Notes: generated from the sequence alone by a model not told the origin. A DNA stretch of 64,000 bases from an uncultured Steroidobacter sp. (GCA_938008435.1 CALLKK010000009.1:434001-498000), one strand, 5' to 3'. Positions 9,261 through 18,090 are shown, numbered from the stretch's first letter. Numbers and translations are program-made.

Positions 9261-10508
9261 TCAGCTATCGTGTCGAACCACCTTCGCGGGCGAGCCCGGC
9301 TTGCGATCGCCGATGTCGGCGACGATCACCTGCTCGCCGGTGCTCAAGCCGTCGCGAATCTCGGCGTAGTCTTCGCCTTCGATACGCGCCCCAATGGCGA
9401 CGGACTTGCGCGCGATCCGGCCCTCTTCGAGCGTGTACACGAACGGCGCGCCTGCCTCGTAGCGCAAGGCACGCGTCGGCACCGCCAGCACCGGCTCGCT
9501 CGAGGCAAGCTGCAGCGTGCCTTGCGCGAACATGCCGCCCTTGAGCGCGCGGTCCTCGTTCGGCACCGCGATGTAGATGTTGATGGCGCGCGAACCGTCG
9601 GCAGCGACCGGGTTGATGCGTTGCACGGTGCCCTCGAATTCGCGCGCGCCGAATCCTGCCACCTTGAAGCGCGCCGTTTGGCCGACAGCGACGGAAGGAA
9701 TTTCGACGGCAGGCACGGCCGCGCTGAGCAGCATCTGCCGAAGATCGACGAGCGTGACGATGGCCGAATCGGGCGAGACCTTCTCGCCCGGCTCGACGAG
9801 CCGGCGCGCGACGGTGCCGTCGAACGGCGCGCGGATGGTCGCATCTTCGAGCGCGATCTTGGCGAGCTGTAACTGCGCTTCGGCGAGCTTCAGATTGGCG
9901 ACGCTGCCCGCGTACGCCGATTCGGTCTGCTCATAAGTGTTCTGCGAGATGTAGCGCTGTTCGAGCAGCACGCGGTTCTTGTCGCGATTCAAGGTTGCGA
10001 GCTCCAGCTCGGCGCGCGCCTTTTCGACGGCGGCGAGCTCACGCTCGTATTGCGCCTTGAGATTGCGCGTGTCGATGCGGGCGATGACATCGCCCGCACG
10101 CACGTCCTGACCTTCGCGTACCGTGACGACTTCGATCTCGCCGGCGACCTTGGACTTGACGGTCGCCTGCACCACCGGAGCAATCGAGCCGGAGATCGGG
10201 ATCACGCGCGCGAGCGCGCGCGGCTCGACGACCGCCACATCGACTGCGGCCAATTCGAGTGTCGGCTCGGGCTCCGCCGCCTGAGCCGTTCCCGACTGCA
10301 CACCGGAATCGCGCAGCACGGCCCAGCCGATGCCGGCCACGATCAAAGCGAGCGCCGCGATGCCGAGGAACGACAACGTGCGACGCGACGGCGGACGCGA
10401 CTCGCCATGGTCGATGGCGCCGTTATTGCTGTTGTCTGCATTGCTGCGGGTCGGGAACGTCGCAACTGACGCCGCCCCCGCCGTCTCATCCTGCGGTCGA
10501 TTCTCCAT
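9261..10508 (-). CDS. RND efflux pump 1, periplasmic adaptor (MFP/HlyD family)
   Basis: 415 residues from the ATG at 10506-10508, chosen because GGGAGG lies 6 bases before it; an in-frame ATG 54 bases upstream lacks such a site. A cytoplasmic N-terminus of about 45 residues precedes one TM helix (TLSFLGIAALALIVAGIGWAV), so it is anchored by a helix, not by lipid. Then come the lipoyl half-motifs (VVQATVKSKVAGEIEVVTVREGQ cut here as VKSKVAGEIEVV), a coiled-coil hairpin rich in Glu/Ala/Arg and IRAPFDGTVARRLVEPGE. It links the RND permease to an outer-membrane channel. Confidence 0.9.
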   Translation of the reverse strand: MENRPQDETAGAASVATFPTRSNADNSNNGAIDHGESRPPSRRTLSFLGIAALALIVAGIGWAVLRDSGVQSGTAQAAEPEPTLELAAVDVAVVEPRALARVIPISGSIAPVVQATVKSKVAGEIEVVTVREGQDVRAGDVIARIDTRNLKAQYERELAAVEKARAELELATLNRDKNRVLLEQRYISQNTYEQTESAYAGSVANLKLAEAQLQLAKIALEDATIRAPFDGTVARRLVEPGEKVSPDSAIVTLVDLRQMLLSAAVPAVEIPSVAVGQTARFKVAGFGAREFEGTVQRINPVAADGSRAINIYIAVPNEDRALKGGMFAQGTLQLASSEPVLAVPTRALRYEAGAPFVYTLEEGRIARKSVAIGARIEGEDYAEIRDGLSTGEQVIVADIGDRKPGSPAKVVRHDS

Positions 10509-10938
10509 TCGACCTCCCTGTGCTGGCTCCATGATCGCTTGCTGCCTTGCGTGAGTATTCACAAACGACTCCGTAGTGCCTCGTCGAGCGTAGCACCGGC
10601 TAAAGGAAAATCACTGAGAGCTACCACGCACCGTGCTCGGCGCGCTCCTCGCTTAGACGCGGCTACGCTGCGAAAGGTTACGGGCTCGCGACGCGGATAC
10701 TACGCGAGGTTCTTACGGACGGCATCGGGCAAGCGGCCAATGCACCGCGCATTCGGGGTTTCTCGCAATTCGTGCGAGCAGTGTGCGCGGGCGTTGTATA
10801 CAACGGCCTGGCAAGGCGGTCGCCGGTGCTGACGGGCGCACGCAGGCGATACACTCGCTGACCGGCGCGCCTGGCAATGCAACAAATTTGTAACAACCGG
10901 GCGGGTGCGGTGTTGTCTGCCTAAACGAACGTATTCCA
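10509..10938. promoter_or_regulatory. Divergent control region with a 14-base perfect palindrome
   Basis: 430 bases between the pump-1 adaptor (leftward) and the ECF sigma gene (rightward). CGTTGTATACAACG at 10792-10805 is a perfect palindrome whose core TTGTATACAA matches the style of sites bound by GntR/FadR-type regulators. Further right, TGTAAC (10889-10894) followed by TTGTCT (10913-10918) resembles ECF-type promoters with an AAC-bearing -35 and a GTCT-like -10, about 20 bases before the GTG start; this suggests autoregulation but is tentative. No gene is seen. Confidence 0.45.
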
Positions 10939-11517
10939 GTGACTAGCCCAACGGACCGCAACCGCCTGGACGAATTCGCCGCCTTCATGCGCACCTATCA
11001 GGATCTCGTGTTCACCACCGCCGCGCGCATCGTCGCCAACGATGCGCAGGCGGAGGACATTGCGCAGGAGGTCTTCATCAAGGCGTACGAGAATTTCGCC
11101 AGCCTGCGTGACAGCCCGACCGCGGGCGGCTGGCTGCGTACGGTGGCTCGTAACCTGAGCCTCAACCACGCCATGCGCTACCGCAAGCGCTGGCGCTTCT
11201 TCTCCGAAATGAGCGGCGCCGACGAGGACGACGACACGAGCTTCGAGGCGACGCTCTCCGGTGAGCAATCCCCCGTCGCTGACGTCTCGGACGTGCAGCG
11301 CAGCCGGGTGATCGAGGAGGTGCTGCGGGCGCTTCCCGACAAGCAACGCTTGCCGCTCGTGCTGTTCCATTTCGAAGATATGTCGTACGAGGAGATCGCC
11401 CAGCGGCTCGGCGTCTCGCTCGCGAAGGTCAAGGTCGACATACACCGCGCCCGCGCGCAGCTCGCCCGATCCCTTGCGCAGTACGGCATCACACCGGATG
11501 AAGTGACTTCGCCATGA
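10939..11517 (+). CDS. ECF RNA polymerase sigma factor (RpoE-like)
   Basis: 192 residues from a GTG start at 10939; the next in-frame ATG would cut into sigma region 2. Region 2 covers about residues 8-80 (MRTYQDLVFTTAARIV, AEDIAQEVFIKAYENF, WLRTVARNLSLNH) and region 4 covers 125-185 (LPDKQRLPLVLFHFEDMSY, EEIAQRLGVSLAKVKVDIHR). No strong ribosome binding site is visible and the candidate promoter is very close, so the leader may be very short. Its stop overlaps the next ATG (ATGA), and that gene is a plausible membrane-bound partner. Environmental cue unknown. Confidence 0.92.
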   Translation: MTSPTDRNRLDEFAAFMRTYQDLVFTTAARIVANDAQAEDIAQEVFIKAYENFASLRDSPTAGGWLRTVARNLSLNHAMRYRKRWRFFSEMSGADEDDDTSFEATLSGEQSPVADVSDVQRSRVIEEVLRALPDKQRLPLVLFHFEDMSYEEIAQRLGVSLAKVKVDIHRARAQLARSLAQYGITPDEVTSP

Positions 11518-11969
11518 CGCAACCCGACCCAGAACGACAGCTCGAACGCTACGTCGACCGCCTGCTGCGGCAGCAACCGCTGCGGCAGGCGCCCCCCGAT
11601 TTGTCGATGCGCGTGCTGTCCGCACTCGAACGCAAGGCTGCGCGCCCCTGGTGGCAAGGCAGCTTCGCCGAATGGCCGACGTGGGCGCGTCTCGTGTTCG
11701 TGTTGGCGTCGATTCTGGTCGGTGTGTTCGCCGTCGATATCGCCTCCGGCGTGGTCGATGCCGTGGACTCGCGTTGGTCGTCGACCTGGAACCGCGGACA
11801 TGCGCTTTGGCTCGCGGCACGCTCGACCCTCTCGGCCATGACTCAAGTCGTACCCGGCGAGTGGCTTTATATAGGAGTCATCGTCGTGGGTGCGTTGTAT
11901 GCCGCCTTCTTCGCGGTGAGCGCCGCGGCCTATCGCCTGCTCGTCCAGAACCGTCAGGTTAGAACATGA
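11514..11969 (+). CDS. Two-helix membrane protein, candidate anti-sigma partner
   Basis: 151 residues, translationally coupled to the sigma gene by ATGA and to the next gene by a second ATGA. The first 50 residues are charged and cytoplasmic-looking (LERYVDRLLRQQPLRQ, MRVLSALERKAARPWW). TM1 is about residues 58-80 (WARLVFVLASILVGVFAVDI) and TM2 about 117-142 (WLYIGVIVVGALYAAFFAVS). It has no HxxxCxxC zinc anti-sigma motif. The anti-sigma role is inferred only from position, coupling and topology; I do not recognise the family. Confidence 0.6.
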   Translation: MTQPDPERQLERYVDRLLRQQPLRQAPPDLSMRVLSALERKAARPWWQGSFAEWPTWARLVFVLASILVGVFAVDIASGVVDAVDSRWSSTWNRGHALWLAARSTLSAMTQVVPGEWLYIGVIVVGALYAAFFAVSAAAYRLLVQNRQVRT

Positions 11970-13594
11970 CAACAACGCTACGATCGTTTTCCTTGGCCAC
12001 GCTTGCCGCCGCACTGCTCGGCCTGACGGTCGCGGGCGTTTGTGTCGGGGCGTGGGCGCAAGAGCCGCCGACCCAAGAGCCCGAGGCCAGCGCTCCGAGC
12101 GAGCCGCCGCCACCGCCCGATGCGACAGACGAAACGGACACCGCTCAGCGACGCGCGGACGAGCGTGACGAAGACGTCGCGAACGTACGCATCGGTTCGA
12201 AAGTTCATCTTGGCGCCGGCGAAACGGCCGATACGGTCGTCTCGATGTTCGCTTCGGTGACGAGCGAGGGGCGTGCGCAGGACATCATCGCGATCTTCGG
12301 CAATGCGCGCGTGACCGGACCGGTCGAGGGTAGCGTCACGGCGGTGTTCGGCGACGCCTACATCGACAGCAAAGTGGAGGGCGATGCCGTCGTCGTCTTT
12401 GGCGATCTCGAGCTTGGGCCCAATGCCGACATCGGCGGTGATGTGCAGGCGGTCGGCGGCACGATCGAGCGACATCCGGACGCCGTGATCCGCGGCAGCG
12501 TCGATGAGGTCTCCTTCGGCAAGGGGTTCGGACAGCTCAAGTGGCTGCGTCCGTGGATCACGCACGGTGCGCGCTTCGGCCGGCCGCTCGCTTTGGAACC
12601 TGATCTCGCCTGGGCATGGTGGCTGGCCGGCGGCTTCCTTGCTCTGTATGTGCTGCTTGCGCTGCTGTTTCGTTCGGGGGTCGAGAAATGCGTGACGACC
12701 TTCGAAACACGGCCGGGCGAGACGGTGCTCGCGTCCATCGTCGCCATCTTCCTGTCGCCGATCTTCCTCCTGTTGATGTCGCTCACCGTAATCGGCCTGA
12801 TGCTCGTGCCCTTCTTCCTGTTCGCGGTGTTCCTCGCGACGCTGTTCGGCAAAGCAGTCGTCTTGGCCGTACTCGGCCGACGCTTCACCTCCTTCGCGAA
12901 GAGCGGCCCCGTCGCCCATGTCGCCTTCGCCACGTTGCTCGGCGGCGTGATCATGACGGCGCTTTATCTCGTGCCCTTCGTCGGGTTCCTCGTGCAGACG
13001 CTCTTCGGCACGCTCGCTCTCGGCGTAGTCATATACACGCTGCTGCTCGCGTATCGCGACCGTGCGACGCCAACGCCGGTTGCAGCGCCTGCCGCTACAA
13101 CGACGACCGCTGCTGCCTTGCCGATCGAGAGTGCGACAAGCACCGCCGAGACGGCAGCGAGCGCAACAGAGTCTCCGTCCCCTGCTCCCGCCGCGGAGCC
13201 GGCGGTGCCATTGAACGCTTTGCCGCGAGCGGATTTCTGGGTGCGCATGGGCGCGCTCGCGATCGACGCCGTGCTCGTCTCCATCGTCATCAATCTGGTG
13301 CCCGGCCTGGACGACTACTGGCTCCTGTCGCTCGCGACGTACGGCGCCCTCATGTGGAAGCTCAAGGGCACCACGGTCGGCGGCATCATCTGCAACCTGC
13401 GGGTGGTGCGGCTCGACGGCCGCGAAGTCGACTGGGCAACGTCGATCGTGCGCGCGCTCAGCTGCTTCCTGTCGCTCGTGGTGGTAGGACTGGGCTTCAT
13501 TTGGATCGCGATCGATCGCGATCGTCAGGGATGGCACGACAAGATCGCCGGCACCGTGGTCGTACGCGTACCGAAGGGCACCCCTCTCGTGTAA
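11966..13594 (+). CDS. Polymer-forming-like / polytopic / RDD-domain fusion protein
   Basis: 542 residues. A signal or anchor peptide (1-31) and a Pro/Glu-rich stretch (32-65) are followed by short beta repeats at about 105-180, for example VTGPVEGSVTAVFGDAYI and GDAVVVFGDLELGPNADI, like bactofilin/polymer-forming repeats. Hydrophobic helices lie near 215-235, 255-310 and 318-362. A low-complexity Ala/Thr/Pro linker (366-416) leads to an RDD domain (421-535): RADFWVRMGALAIDAVLV, WKLKGTTVGGIICNLRVV, RQGWHDKIAGTVVVR. It is the third coupled gene of the sigma operon, so it is likely the effector or sensor of that response, probably at the inner membrane. The function is unknown. Confidence 0.75.
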   Translation: MTTTLRSFSLATLAAALLGLTVAGVCVGAWAQEPPTQEPEASAPSEPPPPPDATDETDTAQRRADERDEDVANVRIGSKVHLGAGETADTVVSMFASVTSEGRAQDIIAIFGNARVTGPVEGSVTAVFGDAYIDSKVEGDAVVVFGDLELGPNADIGGDVQAVGGTIERHPDAVIRGSVDEVSFGKGFGQLKWLRPWITHGARFGRPLALEPDLAWAWWLAGGFLALYVLLALLFRSGVEKCVTTFETRPGETVLASIVAIFLSPIFLLLMSLTVIGLMLVPFFLFAVFLATLFGKAVVLAVLGRRFTSFAKSGPVAHVAFATLLGGVIMTALYLVPFVGFLVQTLFGTLALGVVIYTLLLAYRDRATPTPVAAPAATTTTAAALPIESATSTAETAASATESPSPAPAAEPAVPLNALPRADFWVRMGALAIDAVLVSIVINLVPGLDDYWLLSLATYGALMWKLKGTTVGGIICNLRVVRLDGREVDWATSIVRALSCFLSLVVVGLGFIWIAIDRDRQGWHDKIAGTVVVRVPKGTPLV

Positions 13595-13821
13595 GGACGC
13601 CTACCCGAGCACGGCGCGTGCACATCCATGCACACGGGTCGGCGCGCTTAGCGATATCACACGATTGCCGAACGCATTACGCTTCGTTGTGATCGCACCG
13701 GAGGCTGCGCAACCCAATCGAGAGGCCGAGCATGGCCATCGCAACGCTGCGCGATCGCGTGCGCGCATCTGCCAAATGGCTCGCACTGGCGTGCCTGTGC
13801 GTGACGACAGGAGGCACGGCG

Positions 13822-14481
13822 ATGACCAATGAGGAAACGGAGCTTCTCGCCGCACGCGCGAGGATGGTCGACGAGCAGCTGGCAGCGCGCGGCATCAAGA
13901 ACACGCAGGTGCTCGATGCGATGCGGCGCGTGCCGCGGCATCGCTTCGTACCGACCGGCGAACGGCGTTACGCCTATCGGGACATGCCGCTGCCGATCGG
14001 CCGCGGCCAGACGATCTCGCAACCGTATATCGTCGCCCTCATGACCGAGCTCATCGAGCCGCATGCCGATATGCGCGTGCTCGAAATCGGCACGGGCTCG
14101 GGCTATCAAGCCGCCGTGCTCGCCGAGCTCGTCGCGCACGTGTACACGATCGAAATCGAGCCTGAGCTGGCGAACGCCGCCCAAGCTGTCCTTGCTGAGC
14201 TCGGCTACGACAATGTCACGGTGCGCGCCGGCGACGGTTATCGAGGCTGGCCCGAACATGCGCCGTTCGATGCCATCGTCGTCACGGCGGCACCGGAGCA
14301 CCTGCCCGCAGCGCTCATCGAGCAGCTGCGTCCGAACGGGAAGATGGTGATTCCGGTCGGTCCCGTACAGGCGGTCCAAGAGCTGCGCCTCGTCGCGAAA
14401 GATGCGACAGGCGCAGTACACACGCGCGACATCACGCCGGTACGCTTCGTCCCGCTCAGGCGCAAGGAAGACGGCACATGA
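13822..14481 (+). CDS. pcm: Protein-L-isoaspartate O-methyltransferase
   Basis: 219 residues, close to the usual 205-225. I chose the ATG at 13822 because a perfect AGGAGG sits 7 bases before it; the frame is open upstream to an ATG at 13732 that would add a signal-like stretch. The protein uses S-adenosylmethionine to repair isoaspartyl residues in the cytosol. Motifs: RMVDEQLAARGIKNTQVLDA at the N-terminus, GQTISQPYIVALMTEL, the SAM-binding VLEIGTGSGYQAAVLAEL, and DAIVVTAAPEHLP followed by GKMVIPVG. The stop overlaps the start of the phosphoesterase gene (ATGA). Confidence 0.93.
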   Translation: MTNEETELLAARARMVDEQLAARGIKNTQVLDAMRRVPRHRFVPTGERRYAYRDMPLPIGRGQTISQPYIVALMTELIEPHADMRVLEIGTGSGYQAAVLAELVAHVYTIEIEPELANAAQAVLAELGYDNVTVRAGDGYRGWPEHAPFDAIVVTAAPEHLPAALIEQLRPNGKMVIPVGPVQAVQELRLVAKDATGAVHTRDITPVRFVPLRRKEDGT

Positions 14482-14966
14482 GCCAACACGCGCAAGGCGG
14501 TGCGGCTCGCGCTTTCGTCGGCCTGATCTCGGATACGCATGGGCTCGTGAGGCCGGAAGCGTTGACGAGCCTGGACGGTGCCGCGCACATCATTCACGCA
14601 GGCGACATCGGCGGCGAGCCGGTGCTCGCAGCACTGCGTCGCATCGCACCGGTCAGCGCCGTGCGCGGCAACAACGATACCGGCGCGTGGGCGCATGCTC
14701 TTCCGGAAACGCTGCGCCTACAGCTCGGACGCCATGCGATCTATGTGCTGCACGATCTGCGAAAGCTTACGCTCGATCCGGCGGCCGAGGGCATCTCCGT
14801 CGTGATCGCCGGACACTCGCACAAGCCCGTCGTGTTCGAGCGCGACAACGTGCTTTACGTGAATCCGGGCAGCGCCGGACCGCGTCGCTTCCGTCTGCCG
14901 ATCAGCGTCGCCAAGCTCCATCTCGGCGATACGCCGTCAGCAGAGCTCACCCTGATCGAACCTTGA
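14478..14966 (+). CDS. YfcE/MJ0936-type metallophosphoesterase
   Basis: 162 residues, the usual size of this small calcineurin-like family. Metal-binding motifs in order: ISDTHG (near residue 17), HAGDIGG, VRGNND, and VIAGHSHKP with NPGSAGPRRF. The enzymes hydrolyse phosphodiesters with two metal ions; the natural substrate is generally unclear. It is coupled to pcm by an ATGA overlap and converges with the DUF411 gene 23 bases away. Confidence 0.88.
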   Translation: MSQHAQGGAARAFVGLISDTHGLVRPEALTSLDGAAHIIHAGDIGGEPVLAALRRIAPVSAVRGNNDTGAWAHALPETLRLQLGRHAIYVLHDLRKLTLDPAAEGISVVIAGHSHKPVVFERDNVLYVNPGSAGPRRFRLPISVAKLHLGDTPSAELTLIEP

Positions 14967-14989
14967 GCTCGGCGCTTCGGCGCGCTGCA

Positions 14990-15478
14990 CTACTTCGGAT
15001 ACTTGGCATAGACGCTCGTCGTGCCGTCGTCGTGCACGAGCAAGACTTCGTAAGGATCGATGCGATCCCCGCTTTCCATGCCCGGCGAGCCGATCGGCAT
15101 TCCCGGCACCGTGAGCCCCTTGGCCCGCGGCTTCTCGCGCAGCAGACGCTCGATCTCGGCGGCAGGAACGTGGCCTTCGATGAAATAGCCAGCGACTTCG
15201 GCCGTATGACACGAGCCCTTGCCGTACGGCACGCCGACGCGCTGCTTGATCGGCGCGAGATTGTCGACATTGCGAGCCACGACCTCGAAACCGTGATGCC
15301 GCAAATGCTCGATCCACGAGCCGCAGCAACCGCAGCTCGCGTTCTTGTGCACCGTCACTTTGGGCAACACGGTAGGCGCTTCCGTGGCGCGCGCCTGACT
15401 GTCGGACTCCTCGGCCGTACCGACCGCCGCCAACGACAGCACGCCGCACACGAAGAGGATTTGAGCAAGGGCTTTCAT
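14990..15478 (-). CDS. DUF411 family periplasmic metal-binding protein
   Basis: 162 residues from ATG at 15476-15478, with GAGGA 8 bases before it. A signal peptide (MKALAQILFVCGVLSLAAVG) leads to the family core VTVHKNASCGCCGSWIEHL, VPYGKGSCHTAEVAGYFIEG and GLTVPGMPIGSPGME. The CxCC cluster and the later GSCHT probably bind copper or another soft metal; DUF411 proteins often sit with copper-resistance genes, but none is adjacent here. A periplasmic metal-handling role is inference. Confidence 0.85.
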   Translation of the reverse strand: MKALAQILFVCGVLSLAAVGTAEESDSQARATEAPTVLPKVTVHKNASCGCCGSWIEHLRHHGFEVVARNVDNLAPIKQRVGVPYGKGSCHTAEVAGYFIEGHVPAAEIERLLREKPRAKGLTVPGMPIGSPGMESGDRIDPYEVLLVHDDGTTSVYAKYPK

Positions 15479-15637
15479 GACGCATTCCTCGCGATCGTTC
15501 GCTCGATTCTAGCCAGCGCATGACGCAATGCCATCCGCGGATCCCCTTCCGTCCGGCGATCGACTCGAGCGAGCGCGAAACCAAACCCGTGCGGCGCGCA
15601 TTGATTGCAGTACCTCCCGCTCACAGCCGCACTCTTC

Positions 15638-16579
15638 ATGCTCATCCCAGCGGTCACGCCCGCCACCCCTTTCCATGTCGTGCTGAATGCACGATCCGGT
15701 TCCGGCGATGCCATGGAGTCGCGCGACGAGATCGCAAGGATCTTCGACGCAGCAGGCAAGCCGCATCGGTTCTTCATGATCGAACGGCCGGAGCAAGTCG
15801 CCGCGTTGTCCGCTAGCGCCGTCGCAGCAGCCAAAGAGGAAGGCGGCGCGGTCGTTGTCGGCGGCGGCGACGGAACTATCAATGCAGTCGCGCAGGCGGT
15901 CATCGAGACCGAGCGGCCGTTCGGCGTGATCCCGCAAGGCACGTTCAATTACTTGAGCCGCACCTACGGCATTCCGCTCGACAGCGCTGCGGCCGCACGG
16001 GCGCTGCTCACACCGCGCGTGCATCCTATCCAGGTCGGCATCGCGAACGAACGCATCTTCCTCGTGAATGCGAGCTTGGGCCTGCATCCGGACTTGCTGC
16101 AGGAACGCGAGGCCTATACGCGACAATTCGGACGAAACCGTGCGGTGGCTCTTTGGGCAGGCCTCGCCACGCTCTTGAAGGGGCACCGCGAGCTCGTCCT
16201 TGAAATCGAGCACGATGACGGCGTCGAGATCGTGCGCACGCCGACGCTCTTCATCGGCAACAACGCTTTGCAACTCGAACGCGTCGGTCTGCCCGAGGCC
16301 GACGACGTGCAACAAGATCGCCTCGCCGCCGTCATGGCGCGTCCGGTCGGCACGGGCGCGCTGCTCTGGCTGGCGCTGCGCGGTGCGCTCGGACAACTCG
16401 GCGACGAGCGCAACGTACGCAATTTCCCGTTTCGTCGACTGTCGGTACGAGTCAAAGGCGAACGCAAGACGATCAAGCTCGCGCTCGACGGCGAGATCGT
16501 CTGGATGCCGCCGCCGGTGCAGTTCACGATCGCGCGGCGTCGACTCATGCTGATGGTTCCGGCCGAGGCGTCTTCGTGA
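15638..16579 (+). CDS. Diacylglycerol/lipid kinase family protein (YegS/LCB5-like)
   Basis: 313 residues from ATG 15638; a TTG at 15605 would add 11 residues and neither has a clear ribosome binding site. The kinase core is FHVVLNARSGSG at the start, then GGAVVVGGGDGTINAVAQAV, the nucleotide-binding GGGDGT motif of the family, and VIPQGTFNYLSRTYGIP. The C-terminal beta-rich half ends RRRLMLMVPAE. Such enzymes phosphorylate lipids with ATP at the membrane surface; a lipid substrate is likely but not shown. The stop overlaps the GTG start of the next gene (GTGA). Confidence 0.87.
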   Translation: MLIPAVTPATPFHVVLNARSGSGDAMESRDEIARIFDAAGKPHRFFMIERPEQVAALSASAVAAAKEEGGAVVVGGGDGTINAVAQAVIETERPFGVIPQGTFNYLSRTYGIPLDSAAAARALLTPRVHPIQVGIANERIFLVNASLGLHPDLLQEREAYTRQFGRNRAVALWAGLATLLKGHRELVLEIEHDDGVEIVRTPTLFIGNNALQLERVGLPEADDVQQDRLAAVMARPVGTGALLWLALRGALGQLGDERNVRNFPFRRLSVRVKGERKTIKLALDGEIVWMPPPVQFTIARRRLMLMVPAEASS

Positions 16580-17382
16580 CGGCCGAGACGCTGTTACAGA
16601 TCTCCGATCCCCACTTCGGCACCGAGCAATCGCCCGTCGTGGCCGCGCTCGTCGCGCTCGTCCGTGCGCAGCGCCCCGATGTCGTCGTGTTCTCCGGCGA
16701 CATCACACAGCGTGCGCGTCGCGCCCAGTTCCAAGCTGCGCGCGCCTTCGCCGATGCGCTGCAGACGCGCTGGGTCGCCATTCCCGGCAATCACGACATC
16801 CCGCTTTTCAACGTCTTCGCGCGCGTGCTCGCGCCGTATTCCGGCTATCGTCGCGCATTCGCTGCCGAGCTCGAACCCGAGCTCGAATCCGCCGCATTCT
16901 TCATCGTTTGCGTCAACACGACGCGTCCGTCGCGACACAAGGACGGCGCCATCTCCGCGATGCAGATCGAACGCGTTGCGCAACGGCTGCGCCACGCGCC
17001 TGCCGATCGGCTGCGCATCGTGGTCATCCACCAACCGATGCTCGCGATTCGCCAACAAGACGAGCTCAATCTCGTGCACGGCCACGAAGCTGCCGCTTGC
17101 GCGTGGTCGCAGGCCGGCGCCGATATCGTGATGGGCGGACACATCCACTTGCCGTACATCCGATCATTGCATGATCGCTTCGGCGATCTGCCGCGGCGCG
17201 TGTGGGCAGTCCAAGCAGGCACGGCCGTCTCGCGTCGCATCCGCGATGCGATCCCGAACTCGGTCAACCTCCTACGTTACGCGCCTGGAGCGCGCGAATG
17301 CGCGGCAGAACGCTGGGACTTCGATGCCAGTCAGGTTGCGTTCAGTTTGGCGAGCGCCGAACGGCTGCCACTCGATCGATGA
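16576..17382 (+). CDS. Calcineurin-like phosphoesterase (CpdA/Icc-like)
   Basis: 268 residues from GTG 16576, overlapping the previous stop. Motifs: LLQISDPHFG, VVFSGDITQRA, WVAIPGNHDIPLF, VVIHQPML and VMGGHIHLPYI, giving the complete dimetal set of a class III cyclic-nucleotide-phosphodiesterase-like fold. The family includes cAMP phosphodiesterases and lipid-head phosphatases. Coupling to a lipid-kinase-like gene makes a phospholipid-related role possible. Confidence 0.85.
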   Translation: MTAETLLQISDPHFGTEQSPVVAALVALVRAQRPDVVVFSGDITQRARRAQFQAARAFADALQTRWVAIPGNHDIPLFNVFARVLAPYSGYRRAFAAELEPELESAAFFIVCVNTTRPSRHKDGAISAMQIERVAQRLRHAPADRLRIVVIHQPMLAIRQQDELNLVHGHEAAACAWSQAGADIVMGGHIHLPYIRSLHDRFGDLPRRVWAVQAGTAVSRRIRDAIPNSVNLLRYAPGARECAAERWDFDASQVAFSLASAERLPLDR

Positions 17383-17482
17383 GCGGATGCGCGTCAACCC
17401 AATCGCACGCGCTGCGTTGATGTGCTTGAACGCCCCAACGAACGGTCGAGTGACGGGGCCCGATCAAGAGAGGTTGACGACG

Positions 17483-18007
17483 ATGAAATTGCACAAGATC
17501 GCTTTGCTGGTTGCCGTGTCGGCCGCGTCCGTGACGGGCATGAGCGCCTACGCCCGTCCCGGCCAGGACGATGCCTCTGGTCATCACCGCTTCCATGCGT
17601 CAGCACACAAGTTCCACGGGTCCGGATTCGGCGCCGCCTCGCCGCTTGCGCACCTCGTGCACAAGCTCGATCTGACCGACGAGCAGCGCCAGAGCCTGCG
17701 TTCGCTGCTCGAGTCCGCACGCGCCAACAGCGCCAGCCTGCGCGCGCAGCAACGAGCGCATTTCGAGGCTTCGCTCACGACCCTGCCCGACAGCCCGAAC
17801 TATCCGGCGCTGATCGAAGAACGTAAGCAGCTGGCCGCCGCGGCGATTCAGCAACGCAGCGACCTGAACGTGCAGATCTACGCGCTGCTCACGCCGGAGC
17901 AGAAGGCGAAGATTCCCTCGCTCATCGAGGACATGAAAGCCAAGGCGAAGGAGCGTCGAGCCGACCGGCCGCGTCGCGACCGCGCAGCGAAGAAAGATCA
18001 GCGCTAA
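17483..18007 (+). CDS. Spy/CpxP-like periplasmic LTxxQ protein
   Basis: 174 residues from ATG 17483, preceded by GAGAGG 8 bases upstream; the frame is open far upstream but that is the shadow of the phosphoesterase gene. A signal peptide (MKLHKIALLVAVSAASVTGM) precedes a His-rich segment, then a helical body with two LTxxQ-type turns: LDLTDEQRQSLRSLL and ALLTPEQKAKIPSLI. The tail is very basic (KERRADRPRRDRAAKKDQR). By family it is an envelope-stress chaperone or metal-responsive regulator. A strong terminator follows 25 bases later. Confidence 0.85.
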   Translation: MKLHKIALLVAVSAASVTGMSAYARPGQDDASGHHRFHASAHKFHGSGFGAASPLAHLVHKLDLTDEQRQSLRSLLESARANSASLRAQQRAHFEASLTTLPDSPNYPALIEERKQLAAAAIQQRSDLNVQIYALLTPEQKAKIPSLIEDMKAKAKERRADRPRRDRAAKKDQR

Positions 18008-18032
18008 CGCCGCTCATCGGCGCCGACACGAC

Positions 18033-18066
18033 AGAGCCCGCAGGCAATCGCCTGCGGGCTCTTTTG
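18033..18066 (+). terminator. Intrinsic terminator
   Basis: A perfect 13-bp stem (AGAGCCCGCAGGC with its complement), a 4-base loop AATC and a TTTT tail directly after the Spy-like gene. The convergent serine hydrolase gene ends 25 bases further on; on that strand the stem is followed by fewer Ts. Confidence 0.92.
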
Positions 18067-18090
18067 TCTGGACCGACTTCAGCAAGCCGA

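Noticed and set aside
13732..13821. Upstream extension of pcm encoding a signal-like peptide (periplasmic PIMT)
   Set aside because: A perfect AGGAGG lies 7 bases before the ATG at 13822, giving a normal cytosolic enzyme; the extension has a weaker site.
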